Origin: Verrucomicrobiia bacterium
GTDB taxonomy: Bacteria; Verrucomicrobiota; Verrucomicrobiia; Limisphaerales; UBA11358
DNA: 61,906 nucleotides
Reading direction: 5' to 3'
Assembly: GCA_031290985.1 (NCBI GenBank)
Contig: JARLJW010000046.1
Location: 1-61,906, forward strand
Shown here: positions 18,378 to 26,874 of the stretch, one piece after another
Position numbering within the stretch: the first letter of the stretch is position 1
Layout: each line of letters opens with the position of its first letter
Program-made: the position numbers and the translations under genes
Notes under the pieces: model-generated
The model's input: only the letters and a program-made list of their open reading frames with translations
What the model was told of the DNA's origin: nothing
The model's database searches: none

Positions 18378-18761
18378 TTACGGAGTCATCTCCGCCGCCG
18401 GCCGCGAGGCAAACTGTTGCGGTGGAGTCTTCTTCTCTGGTGCGGCCGGTACCGGCTCCACCAGCAAAATCTTCTGCCCCGGCTGCGCGGGCGTGAGCCC
18501 GAGCTTCAGCTCGCGCACCCGCTGGTCCAGCATCACCGGCGAACGCATCGCCGCCAGTTGGTCGGTCAGCACGCGGTTGTCCTTGAGCAGCTGGTCGCGC
18601 TGTTTTTCGCGATCCGTGATCTGCCGCTCGAGATGCTTGATCTCGTTTTTCTGCCAGACGTAGCCGATCGCCGAGCCCGCGATGAGCAGGCACAAAAAGG
18701 ACGCTTTCAGCGCCGGTCCAAACCGGATCGCCGCCGCCTGATGTTTTCGGTTCTTCGACAT
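18378..18761 (-). CDS. FtsL-like small division protein
   Basis: This 127-aa protein has a short basic N-terminus, one membrane helix (ASFLCLLIAGSAIGYVW), and then a coiled-coil (NEIKHLERQITDREKQRDQLLKDNRVLTDQL). A Pro/Ala-rich tail follows. This architecture and its position between rsmH and ftsI are those of FtsL, which bridges FtsQ and the FtsWI pair. FtsL is poorly conserved in sequence, so the call rests on topology and location. It begins 1 bp after rsmH. Confidence 0.8.
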   Translation of the reverse strand: MSKNRKHQAAAIRFGPALKASFLCLLIAGSAIGYVWQKNEIKHLERQITDREKQRDQLLKDNRVLTDQLAAMRSPVMLDQRVRELKLGLTPAQPGQKILLVEPVPAAPEKKTPPQQFASRPAAEMTP

Positions 18762-18762
18762 T

Positions 18763-19695
18763 TCAAATCTTTTCCAGCACCCGCAACTGTGCGCTGCGGC
18801 TGCGCGGATTCAGTTCCCGCTCGGCCTCGCCCGGCAAAATCGCCTTCCGCGAGACCCATTTCAGCTCCGGCACGCACGGCGTCCGCAGCTCCGGCACGTC
18901 CACCTCGCCGCTGAACGTATAATCCCGCGTCCGTTCGCGTCCAAATTCCTTAACCACCCGGTCTTCCAGCGAATGGAACGTGATCACCGCCAGGCACCCG
19001 CCCGGTTTCAAAATCTTCACCGCGCCCGCCAGCCCGCGCTTCAGCGAGCCGATCTCGTCGTTCACCGCGATGCGCAACGCCTGAAATACCTTCGTGGCCG
19101 GATGCGCCTTTTTCCCGTTCCGCGGCGCGAGCCGCGCGATCAAATCCGCCAGCTGCTTCGTCGTCTCAAATTTCCGCAGCGCGCGGTCATGCACGATGGC
19201 CTTCGCAAACCGGCGCGAATCCCGTTCATCGCCGTACTCCCAAAAAATCTTCGCCAAATCTTCGGCGGCCTCTCCGTTCACCAGTTCCGCGGCGGTCAGC
19301 GTCTGCCGGTCATCCATCCGCATGTCCAGCGGGCCGTCGCTCTGAAAACTGAACCCGCGTTCCGCCTGGTCCAGCTGCGGCGAACTCACGCCCAGGTCCA
19401 GCAGCACGCCATCACAACTCTGTTCCGCGATCCAATCCGCCAGCCCTGAAAAATTTCCGCGCCGCAATTCGAACCGGCCGGCGAACGGCCCCGCCAGCCG
19501 CGCCCGGGCCGCCTCAAGAGCGGCGCCATCGCGATCGCACCCATACAACCATCCAGTCGGTGAACTCGCGGCCAGCAATTTCACCGCGTGACCAGCTCCA
19601 CCGAGCGTCCCGTCGGCGTAACGGCCGCCCGGAACCGGCTTCAGCGCGGCCAGCACCTCCGCCGCCATCACTGGTTGGTGAATGAATTCTGGCAC
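18763..19695 (-). CDS. rsmH: 16S rRNA (cytosine-1402-N4) methyltransferase
   Basis: RsmH (MraW) methylates C1402 of 16S rRNA from SAM. It has 310 aa. The opening FIHQPVMAAEVLAALKPV and the SAM loop YADGTLGGAGHAVKLL are family hallmarks, as are DGVLLDLGVSSPQLDQAERGF, PLDMRMD and LAVITFHSLEDRVVKEF. It occupies its standard dcw position after mraZ, with one extra gene between them. Confidence 0.97.
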   Translation of the reverse strand: MPEFIHQPVMAAEVLAALKPVPGGRYADGTLGGAGHAVKLLAASSPTGWLYGCDRDGAALEAARARLAGPFAGRFELRRGNFSGLADWIAEQSCDGVLLDLGVSSPQLDQAERGFSFQSDGPLDMRMDDRQTLTAAELVNGEAAEDLAKIFWEYGDERDSRRFAKAIVHDRALRKFETTKQLADLIARLAPRNGKKAHPATKVFQALRIAVNDEIGSLKRGLAGAVKILKPGGCLAVITFHSLEDRVVKEFGRERTRDYTFSGEVDVPELRTPCVPELKWVSRKAILPGEAERELNPRSRSAQLRVLEKI

Positions 19696-19704
19696 TGCGC
19701 ATTT

Positions 19705-20232
19705 TCAAATCGTCCGCAAAACCGGTTCGCTCATGTAATCCGCCGGGCCGCGGGCTTTCGCCACGGACACGGCCGGACGCGATTTCACCGGCACCACTTC
19801 CACATCAGCGTCCGACAAATCGTTGTGCAACACCTTCACGGCATCCAGCGAAAGCTCGGGCTGCACGGTGGCCACCGGCGGCACCGTCGCCGGCTGCGGG
19901 GCGCGAAACGGATTCAATTTGCCCGCCCAGCCCGCCCGGGCCGGCCTGGCCGCGACTGGATTGGGCGCGGGTGGCGCGACCATCGCCTGCACTTCAGCAG
20001 CCGCCTGGGCCACAACCACAGGCTCCGCCGGAACCGGGGCCGCCACGAGCGGCGCGGGAGCCGGCATTGATTCGGTCACCGTCGCTTCCGGCGGCTTCGG
20101 CGCAAAGGGATTCTTCCCCGCGTCGTTGAACTTCGGCAGATAAACGTGCTTGTTCTCCCGATACGCAATCACGCCTTGACCGCCAAAAAAACTTTTTCCA
20201 GCTCCAAGCAATTTTGCCAGTTTCATGTTCAT
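19705..20232 (-). CDS. Hypothetical Pro/Ala-rich protein between mraZ and rsmH
   Basis: This 175-aa protein has no membrane segment. A basic N-terminus, MNMKLAKLLGAGKSFFGGQG, is followed by YRENKHVYLPKFND and twice by an NPF-containing element (KNPFAPK near residue 40, LNPFRAPQ near 105). Most of the middle is low-complexity Ala/Pro/Val. A C-terminal conserved-looking part reads LSLDAVKVLHNDLSDADVEVVPVKSRP. It overlaps mraZ by 4 bp (ATGA) and precedes rsmH by 9 bp, so it is a real, coupled member of the cluster. I do not recognise the family. Confidence 0.75.
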   Translation of the reverse strand: MNMKLAKLLGAGKSFFGGQGVIAYRENKHVYLPKFNDAGKNPFAPKPPEATVTESMPAPAPLVAAPVPAEPVVVAQAAAEVQAMVAPPAPNPVAARPARAGWAGKLNPFRAPQPATVPPVATVQPELSLDAVKVLHNDLSDADVEVVPVKSRPAVSVAKARGPADYMSEPVLRTI

Positions 20233-20693
20233 TCCATCAATTTGAAGGCCTCGTGCGCAACCACTGCGTCCGCCGCCTTGACGTTTTCATAACGGGCCGG
20301 ATTCCAGATCTCAAAACGGTCGAGCAGGCCGACCAACACCGCCTCGTCCTTGATGGCCGCCGCGCGTGCCATCGCTTCCGGCAGGACGATGCGCCCCGCC
20401 TTGTCCACGGTCAACTGCACCGACTCGCTGCCAATAAACCGCTTTAGCACAACCTTGTTCGGGTCACCGTTCGGCATCGCATCGATGTCCGCCATCAGCG
20501 CCGCCATCTCTTCCGGCGGCAAAACCCGCAGGCAGGTTCCCGCCTGATGCTTTGGCCAGAGGATCATCGTCAACTCCGTACCTTCGGATTCGGGCCGCCA
20601 CTTCGCCGGGATCTGGATGCGACGCTTCTCATCAATTCCATGTTGGTAACACGAATTGTAGTAAGTCCGACCGCTTGTTTTTCCGTCGCTCAT
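20229..20693 (-). CDS. mraZ: Transcriptional regulator MraZ
   Basis: MraZ is a DNA-binding protein with two AbrB-like SpoVT/MraZ folds that usually represses the dcw operon. ATG at 20693 gives 154 aa, near the normal 145-150; upstream codons run through the promoter. First repeat: YNSCYQHGIDEKRRIQIPAKWR; second: SVQLTVDKAGRIVLPEAMARAAAI, both with the conserved D-x-x-x-R-I-x-[IL]-P pattern. The C-terminus FEIWNPARYENV is typical. It heads the cluster, and four direct repeats matching an MraZ box lie directly upstream. Confidence 0.95.
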   Translation of the reverse strand: MSDGKTSGRTYYNSCYQHGIDEKRRIQIPAKWRPESEGTELTMILWPKHQAGTCLRVLPPEEMAALMADIDAMPNGDPNKVVLKRFIGSESVQLTVDKAGRIVLPEAMARAAAIKDEAVLVGLLDRFEIWNPARYENVKAADAVVAHEAFKLME

Positions 20694-20726
20694 CTTATTC
20701 ACCGAAATACCCGGATTGGGTAAATC

Positions 20727-20772
20727 ACCCACAACGACCCAATATAAACCACTTCCCCCCACCCTTTGTCAA
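20727..20772 (-). promoter_or_regulatory. dcw promoter with four-repeat MraZ box
   Basis: Reading the minus strand, TTGACA (20767-20772) is followed by an AT-rich -10 (TTATAT/TTTATA, 20742-20748). Four TGG repeats (TGGGG, TGGTT, TGGGT, TGGGT) begin exactly 10 bp apart; their complements CCA lie at 20759, 20749, 20739 and 20729. Known MraZ operators are three or four TGGG-type repeats with a helical-turn period. They cover the promoter, which fits autorepression of the whole dcw operon. The -35/-10 spacing is 18-19 bp, a little long. Confidence 0.85.
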
Positions 20773-20810
20773 CGCAAATCGGCGCAAAGAACCGGCATTT
20801 ATTCGAAAGT

Positions 20811-20838
20811 TATTCACAATTTCTCCGAACTGTGAATT
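20811..20838. promoter_or_regulatory. Inverted repeat in the queA leader
   Basis: ATTCACA (20812-20818) and TGTGAAT (20831-20837) form an inverted repeat with a 12-bp centre, 36 bp before the queA start. It could be an operator in the mraZ-queA divergent region or a weak leader hairpin. No known motif is recognised. Confidence 0.4.
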
Positions 20839-20873
20839 GTCACCCCCCAACCCGCTCCGCTACGCTCCCCGCC

Positions 20874-21947
20874 ATGCGAACCGCCGACTTCCATTATGAC
20901 CTCCCGCCCGAGCTGATTGCCCAGCAGCCGGCCGGCCGCCGCGATGGTTCGCGACTGCTGGTAATATCACGGAAAACCGGAAAAATCGAGCATCGAATGT
21001 TTGCCGGCTTGCTGGATTTCCTGGTTCCCGGCGATGTGCTGGTGCTGAACAATTCACGGGTGATCCCGGCGCGCTTGCATGGCAAGAATCCAAATACCGG
21101 CGGGCAATTCGAGATTTTGCTCCTGGAAGAGAATGCCGTAAATGACTGGTGGGCGATGATGCGCCCCGGCAAACGCGCCCGGCCCGGCACACGCATCCAG
21201 TTGCTCGATAAATCCGGCGGGACCACCAATTTTTTTGCCGAAGTGATTGATTTCAATGCCGAAGGCCATCGTCGCCTGCGCTTTTCGGAAACCAAAAACA
21301 TCTTTGCCGAACTCGCTGCGCTGGGCGAAATGCCGCTGCCGCCGTACATCGAGCGGCACGGCGAAACCGCCGCCGACCAGGAACGTTACCAGACGGTGTT
21401 TTCCCAGCCTGCCGGCTCCGTGGCCGCGCCGACCGCCGGGCTGCATTTCACGCCGGAAATTCTCGAGAAAATCCGCGCGCGCGGCGTCAAAACCTGCTTC
21501 ATCACCCTGCACGTCGGGGCCGGGACTTTCCTGCCGGTGAAGGTCGAGAACATCGCCGAACACAAGATGCACGCCGAACGGTTTGAGATTGATGAAGCCA
21601 CGGTTGCCGCCGTCAATGCCGCCAAAAAATCCGGCCAGCGCGTCATCGCCGTCGGCACCACGGCCACGCGCGCCCTGGAGACCGTGGCGCGATTGAACGC
21701 GGGAAAACTCAATATCCATACGGGTAAAACCGACATCTTCCTTTTTCCGCCGGCGGCGTTTGCCATCGTGGATGCGTTGCTCACCAACTTCCACCTGCCG
21801 GAGTCCACGCTGCTGATGCTGGTCAGCGCATTCGCCGCGCCGGGCGAAAAAATTCGTGGACGCGAGCTGATTTTGGCGGCGTATGCCGAGGCGGTCCGCG
21901 AACGTTACCGGTTCTTCAGCTACGGCGATGCGATGCTGATCCTATGA
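20874..21947 (+). CDS. queA: tRNA preQ1(34) S-adenosylmethionine ribosyltransferase-isomerase
   Basis: QueA transfers and isomerises the ribosyl group of SAM to preQ1 at the tRNA wobble base, making epoxyqueuosine. ATG at 20874 yields 357 aa starting [30 protein letters not shown], the conserved N-terminus. Other markers are [61 protein letters not shown] and [22 protein letters not shown]-like (here [10 protein letters not shown]). It is divergent from the dcw operon and overlaps the next gene by 4 bp. Confidence 0.97.
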   Translation: [357 protein letters not shown]

Positions 21948-22654
21948 GCGCAAATTTCAAAATTACGCGGCCAAAAGTGCCGTTTGTTTTTGTCAACATG
22001 GCGATGACGGCGGACGGCAAGATTGCCACCGCAAACCGCGCCCTCCACTCCTTTGGCAGCCCGCGCGACCTGCGGCATCTGTACGAACTGCGCGCCACGG
22101 CGGACGCGGTGATGTGCGGCGCGCGGACGGTGGAGATCTCGGAGAGCATCCTGGGGAACGGCGGTGAAAAATTCCACCGGCGGCGTTTGCAAAACGGCCT
22201 CGCAGAATTCAATCTGCGCATCATCGTCACCGGCGGCGGCTCGATCAATCCGGCCGCAAAAATCTTCCAACACCGCTTCTCCCCGATCATCGTGCTCACC
22301 ACCAAACGCGCCTCGCCGGAGAAACTCAAGGCCCTCCGGCACCTGGCGGACGAGGTGAAAATCTGCGGCCAGACCGAGATCAATTTCCCCGCCGCCCTGC
22401 GCTGGCTGCGCGCCAAATGGAACGTAAAAAGGCTGTTATGCGAAGGCGGCGGCGAATTGAATGACGCGCTGTTCCGGGCCGGGCTGGTGGACGAAATCAA
22501 CCTGACTCTCTGCCCCAAAATGTTCGGTGGCCGCACCGCACCGACCATTGCCGACGGTCGAGGTTTTGAAAAATTATCGTTGACACGCCAGTTTCGATTT
22601 GCGTCGGTTCGCTCATTTCAGGGCGAGTTATTCACCGTCCTTTCCCGCGCTTAA
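21944..22654 (+). CDS. RibD C-terminal-type pyrimidine reductase
   Basis: This 236-aa protein is related to the reductase domain of riboflavin biosynthesis (diaminohydroxy-/5-amino-6-ribosylamino-uracil reductase, dihydrofolate reductase fold). Evidence is PFVFVNMAMTADGKIATANR, a gated loop DAVMCGARTVEI, VKRLLCEGGGELNDALFRAGLVDEINLTLCP, and the KMFGGRTAPTI ending. The deaminase domain of full RibD is absent. It is translationally coupled to queA (ATGA overlap). The substrate could be the riboflavin precursor or another NADPH-dependent reduction; without a rib gene nearby I leave the symbol empty. Confidence 0.85.
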   Translation: MSANFKITRPKVPFVFVNMAMTADGKIATANRALHSFGSPRDLRHLYELRATADAVMCGARTVEISESILGNGGEKFHRRRLQNGLAEFNLRIIVTGGGSINPAAKIFQHRFSPIIVLTTKRASPEKLKALRHLADEVKICGQTEINFPAALRWLRAKWNVKRLLCEGGGELNDALFRAGLVDEINLTLCPKMFGGRTAPTIADGRGFEKLSLTRQFRFASVRSFQGELFTVLSRA

Positions 22655-22820
22655 AAATAGAAGTCTGTCTTAATCTTTGCTTAATTTCACCCTCCGTCAG
22701 AGGGCAAAATGCGCCCCTTTTCCGCCCGCCCGCCCCAAGATCCCGTAAAAAGGCGCTTCCCGCCCACCTTGGTTAAAGGTGTTTTTTTGGCTGGCAAAAC
22801 CTGCGCACCCTGCGCAAAGA

Positions 22821-22850
22821 AAAACAGGCGGGTTTCGCAAGAAACCCGCC
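22821..22850 (-). terminator. Rho-independent terminator after the large surface-protein gene
   Basis: A perfect 10-bp stem (22827-22836 with 22841-22850) closes on a four-base loop. On the minus strand it is followed by TGTTTTTC. It lies 30 bp after the stop of the minus-strand surface-protein gene. Confidence 0.85.
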
Positions 22851-22879
22851 CGCTGAATTTTATTTGCCGGACTATGTCA

Positions 22880-25800
22880 TCAATTGTTCTGGCGCAGGAG
22901 GTAGAACTGCACCGCGTTCGTGGCCGGTGTCGCATTCGTGAAGCCATAGATCCCCGCCGGGCCCTCGACTGGCGTGCCAACCACCGGCCAAGTCGGCACG
23001 GGCGCCGTGACAATGTTCGTCGACAGAATTGAATAGCTCAAGCCCGTGGCGTTGGTGAAGTTGAACTTCAGCTTGCCACCGATCAATTGGGTACCGCCCA
23101 CCAATACGGGACCGAAGCCAACCGGCTGGATGGTTGAGTTGGGACTATAGCCAGCCGCTTGGACCACGATGGTATTCAAACCCGCCGAGACCGAGGGTGC
23201 GGCGAGGATAAGCTGCCCGGCCGCCGTGCTGTAAGCACCCGGCGCCAAAGGCGTGCCATTCACGGTGACATTCGTAATCGCAGTCCGCCAGATAGCATCC
23301 TCAGGAGACAAGGCCACGGTGGCCGGACTGCCCAACAGTGCCCCCGTCTGAGGAATCAGGGTCGGCGACGGCAGCAACTGCGTCGCGCCGTTGGTCAGCG
23401 GCGTAAAGGTCAGGCCTTTGACAATCGTACTCGCGGAGGCCGTGTAGATGACATTGCTCGCGGTGATGGTGAGGTTCGTGCTCCACGCAACCGCATCCGT
23501 CAGACGCACCACGCTGTTGCCGGTGCCAGGACCGGTGGTGTAAAAGAGATTCACCCCACCGCTGTTGTTGGTCGTCGCAAACAGGCTGTCACCACCATTG
23601 TTGTTGGTGATGGAACTCCCATACACCCAACTGCCATTTTCGTACAGGAACTTATTGATCACGCCCAAGGATGAGCTTTGGCCGTCAAGGACATACAAGA
23701 CATCATACGTGCTTCCGCCGTTGGTCGAAATCAAATAGAAGTCGTTGGCAACCGGATCCGTGCCCAACCCGTTGCCGACGCTGACATCGTACGTGGGGTT
23801 GCCGGGGTCGCTCACGTCCACACCGTAGAGAGTCGGAATCGGGGAGAGCGCAGTGGTTTTCTGCGTTTCAACATAGACTTTCTGTCCAAAAGCCCGCACG
23901 ACCACGTTATTCAGGAGGTCGAAGGCGCTGGGCGTGATGCCGGGGCCGGCCAGATACAGGAAGGCCTTGTCATCAATGATGTAGTTGATGTTGTCAACCG
24001 TGGTGCAAGACCTGGCCTGGCTACCGCCCAACGAGGTGGAGACATACGTTGCCGGCTCGGTAAACAGGTTGGTGAAGTTAAGAGTCCCAACGCCGCGGTG
24101 CAGGTTGAAGGTCTCATCCGGGGTCGCCGCATCGTCATCCGCAAAGGCGGCAAAGGTGATCAAGGTTCCGTCACTGCTGAGCGACAGCTTGCCGCAGCTG
24201 CCCGAGTTAGACTCGCGCAACGCATTCGTTCCCGTCGCGCTGATGGGGATGATGTTGGCAGGCTTGGTCTGGCCGGCCACGTTGGGATTCACTTCAATGA
24301 TGCTGAAGGTTGTGTTGAGGTTGGCCGTGTCAAGCTGGAGAATCGCCAGATTGCCGGGGGTGAAGAGCACCGACGGAGCACCGATGCTGAACGTCGCTGA
24401 ATTGAAGTTGGTGGCTGAGCTATGGCTCGTTGTGTTCGTGTAACCAGTCACATAAAACGCGATGGCCGCACCGGAAACTGCCGTCGAACCATTGACCGTG
24501 GCGGTCAAGTTACTGAAGCTAATGACGCCCTTAACCGATGCTTGGTTCGTGGAACCACCCAGCGTCCAGCCGGAGGCACCGGCGGCGGCGGCGCTGACCG
24601 AAACATTCGCATAGGGGTTGGTGGTGCTGTTGCCGTATTTGTCCACCACGGCCAGAACGGGGTTCGCAATCAAAGTGCCGCCGCTGGCCGAAGGACCGGA
24701 CGCCTGCGTAATCAAGGCCAGTTTCACGGCCACGCCAGCAGCCACGGGCTGGGTGACCTTGGCGTTGCTATAATTGGTCGCATAAATGACGATGCTGTCC
24801 ACGCCACTCACCCCGAGGATATTGGTGGAATTTGCCGGATTGAAGATGAGCTTGCCCGCAGCCGTCGAATAGGCGGCCTTCGGCAGGAGCGCGCCGTTCA
24901 CATAAATGGCGCCGATCTTCGAACGCCAAGTTGCATCATCGGTGAAGGTGTTGGTGAACGTACGATCCACAGTGGCGCCGGCATCATAGGTCAGCACCGG
25001 TGCCAAGGAACCGGTGTACGTGCCGCCGAAGGTCACATTGTCAAAACGGCAGTTGCCGGAGGCGTTATTGTAGGTTCCGCCGGTGTAGTTAACACAATCC
25101 GCCGTTCCCGTCGCCGCATTCACGACGCGGATGCCAAAGTTCGGATTGTTGGCTACACCGGGAACGCCGGTGAAATCCACGACGAGATTGTTGTAGAAAT
25201 TTTGTCCCGTGGTCTCAAAGAAATAAGTGCCCATCACGGTGTTCACGTCGGTAACATCCGTATTGGTCTGGATGAAAGTGGGGTTGGCGGCATAGAAAAG
25301 ATTATTCGCGATATTGGTGTGGGTCCAACCGTCCGTGGTGTATTCCACAAACATTTTCGCCTCGGCCTGGGTCGTGAAATAAAGGTCAAAGGAAAACACG
25401 ACGTCATTATAATTAACCGTGCTCACATCAAACTCGGCACCCTGGGTGCCGATGGGTGCATTGTAGGACCAGCCGTTGCCGCCGTTGCCGCCGTTGCCGC
25501 GGACACGCCAGCAATTCACGCTGCTAGACACGGAACTGCCGCCTTGCTGCGTCACGTCTGCGGCCGAAACGCTGAACGTGTTGCCATCGGCCAGCGGGTA
25601 GGTGTTGGAAAAACCAATGGGTTTGGCAAGACCAGTGCCGAATTCCGCCACCGGGTTGCTGACCACCGTCGATTTGGTCAGGGATTCACTTTCAAATGTC
25701 CACTCGGTGATGGTGTCAATGGACACACCCGTAATCACGGTGTTGTCAAAGCTCCAGTTGCCCGTGGTGGTCGTTTCATCGAATGCCACCCCGGCTGCGT

Positions 25801-26449
25801 TGGTGCAATCGGTTGAGGTGGACGCGTTGACCATCCGGACGGCAAATTTGGAGTTGTTGTCCACCCCGGAGATGCCGCTCAAGTCAACCGTGATGCTGTT
25901 GTTCCAGCCGCTCGCCAGCACGATGTAGGTACCGATGATCGAGTTGGTGCTGAGACTGTTTTGGACCAAGGTTCCCGCACCGCCCAAGATGATGTTGGTG
26001 GCATTGAACCAGAAATGCCCATCCGTCGTGTACTGGACCTGCAGATTGGCTTCCGCCGCCGCCGTGGCGTTGACGTCGAAAGAAACCTTGATCTTGTAAT
26101 ATCCCACCGTGCTGCCGGCAAACTGGGCGCCTTGCGAACCGATCGGGGCGTTCGTTGACCACCCGTTGCCACCCGTCTGGATGCCGGTGATCTGCCAGCA
26201 GTTCGGACTGCCACCGGAACTGCCCGCCAGCACTTGGATGTCCGGGTTGCTGGTGCTCGGGGAGGCGTTGTAAGAATTGCCCATGCCCAGCGCACTGGCC
26301 GTACCGAAACCGGTGGACGGCGCGGGACTGCTGTTCGCACCAATCGCAAGATTGTCAAAATTCCAAGCGGTGAGGGTGATTGCCGCTTTCGCTGCTGACA
26401 GCGACGCAAGCAACAAAGCCGCCGTGCATGCCATGTTTTTTATTTTCAT
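22880..26449 (-). CDS. Large exported repeat surface protein
   Basis: This 1189-aa protein is predicted to be secreted: ATG at 26449 gives MKIKNMACTAALLLASLSAAKA, a signal peptide with an Ala-x-Ala cleavage site. Two copies of a roughly 220-aa beta-rich module follow (residues about 20-235 and 240-475), each with a WNFDN/WTFES start, an NCWQITG or NCWRVRG segment, NGWSTNAPIG or NGWSYNAPIG, and a YTTDG element. Next come two copies of a module ending WRSKIGAIYVNGALL / WRTAITNVTVNGTPL with AYSTAAGKLIF / AYSTAAGQLIL, an Ig-like stretch, and a WD/beta-propeller-like middle. The last 70 residues (LSYSILSTNIVTAPVPTWPVVG to FYLLRQNN) are the fibronectin-like C-terminal region frequent in Verrucomicrobiota exported proteins. 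There is no PEP-CTERM anchor. The ligand is unknown. Confidence 0.85.
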   Translation of the reverse strand: MKIKNMACTAALLLASLSAAKAAITLTAWNFDNLAIGANSSPAPSTGFGTASALGMGNSYNASPSTSNPDIQVLAGSSGGSPNCWQITGIQTGGNGWSTNAPIGSQGAQFAGSTVGYYKIKVSFDVNATAAAEANLQVQYTTDGHFWFNATNIILGGAGTLVQNSLSTNSIIGTYIVLASGWNNSITVDLSGISGVDNNSKFAVRMVNASTSTDCTNAAGVAFDETTTTGNWSFDNTVITGVSIDTITEWTFESESLTKSTVVSNPVAEFGTGLAKPIGFSNTYPLADGNTFSVSAADVTQQGGSSVSSSVNCWRVRGNGGNGGNGWSYNAPIGTQGAEFDVSTVNYNDVVFSFDLYFTTQAEAKMFVEYTTDGWTHTNIANNLFYAANPTFIQTNTDVTDVNTVMGTYFFETTGQNFYNNLVVDFTGVPGVANNPNFGIRVVNAATGTADCVNYTGGTYNNASGNCRFDNVTFGGTYTGSLAPVLTYDAGATVDRTFTNTFTDDATWRSKIGAIYVNGALLPKAAYSTAAGKLIFNPANSTNILGVSGVDSIVIYATNYSNAKVTQPVAAGVAVKLALITQASGPSASGGTLIANPVLAVVDKYGNSTTNPYANVSVSAAAAGASGWTLGGSTNQASVKGVISFSNLTATVNGSTAVSGAAIAFYVTGYTNTTSHSSATNFNSATFSIGAPSVLFTPGNLAILQLDTANLNTTFSIIEVNPNVAGQTKPANIIPISATGTNALRESNSGSCGKLSLSSDGTLITFAAFADDDAATPDETFNLHRGVGTLNFTNLFTEPATYVSTSLGGSQARSCTTVDNINYIIDDKAFLYLAGPGITPSAFDLLNNVVVRAFGQKVYVETQKTTALSPIPTLYGVDVSDPGNPTYDVSVGNGLGTDPVANDFYLISTNGGSTYDVLYVLDGQSSSLGVINKFLYENGSWVYGSSITNNNGGDSLFATTNNSGGVNLFYTTGPGTGNSVVRLTDAVAWSTNLTITASNVIYTASASTIVKGLTFTPLTNGATQLLPSPTLIPQTGALLGSPATVALSPEDAIWRTAITNVTVNGTPLAPGAYSTAAGQLILAAPSVSAGLNTIVVQAAGYSPNSTIQPVGFGPVLVGGTQLIGGKLKFNFTNATGLSYSILSTNIVTAPVPTWPVVGTPVEGPAGIYGFTNATPATNAVQFYLLRQNN

Positions 26450-26874
26450 TTTAACGGTGTTCGGGTTTTGGTTGTAATTTGCAAGGGATGGCACGAATCA
26501 AAAGCCGCGCATCCTCTCCACACTGGTCGTGGGTCGCCAATTATCCACGGTTAAGTTACGGGAACATGCCAGCAATGCGACGATTCTGTGACATCGGCCT
26601 TTATTGTCCCGGCAAACAGGCTTGGCCGCCGCAATCCGTCAGCAGCCCGGACGCCGCAGAAAATTGATCGGCGCTTCAAGCCGGGACGTGCGGATAAGCG
26701 AAAATTGAATGGCGCTTTCTGAAGCGGACGCCGCGCCGAAGGCAAGCGGATGGCTTTTGTCCTAATTGTGACAATTCCGCCACGTGATTGTAACAATTCC
26801 GACTCATCATGCTCGAAGCATTGGCGGCCCTTCCGCCTGTTCCAACACATTACTTAAGCATTGACATTACAAAC
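26450..26874. other. Divergent intergenic region with repeats
   Basis: This 425-bp region separates two divergent exported-protein genes and has no convincing gene. It contains a direct repeat of about 18 bp, GAAAATTGATCGGCGCTT at 26659 and a copy with two changes at 26700, and a pair of identical palindromes at 26765 and 26787 listed separately. It probably holds promoters for both directions. Confidence 0.6.
26765..26801. promoter_or_regulatory. Twin ATTGTNACAAT operator
   Basis: Two perfect 11-bp palindromes, ATTGTGACAAT (26765-26775) and ATTGTAACAAT (26787-26797), are each followed by TCCG. Their centres are 22 bp apart, about two helical turns, so two dimers would bind the same face. 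They lie 78-110 bp upstream of the prepilin-like gene. No specific regulator can be named. Confidence 0.6.
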
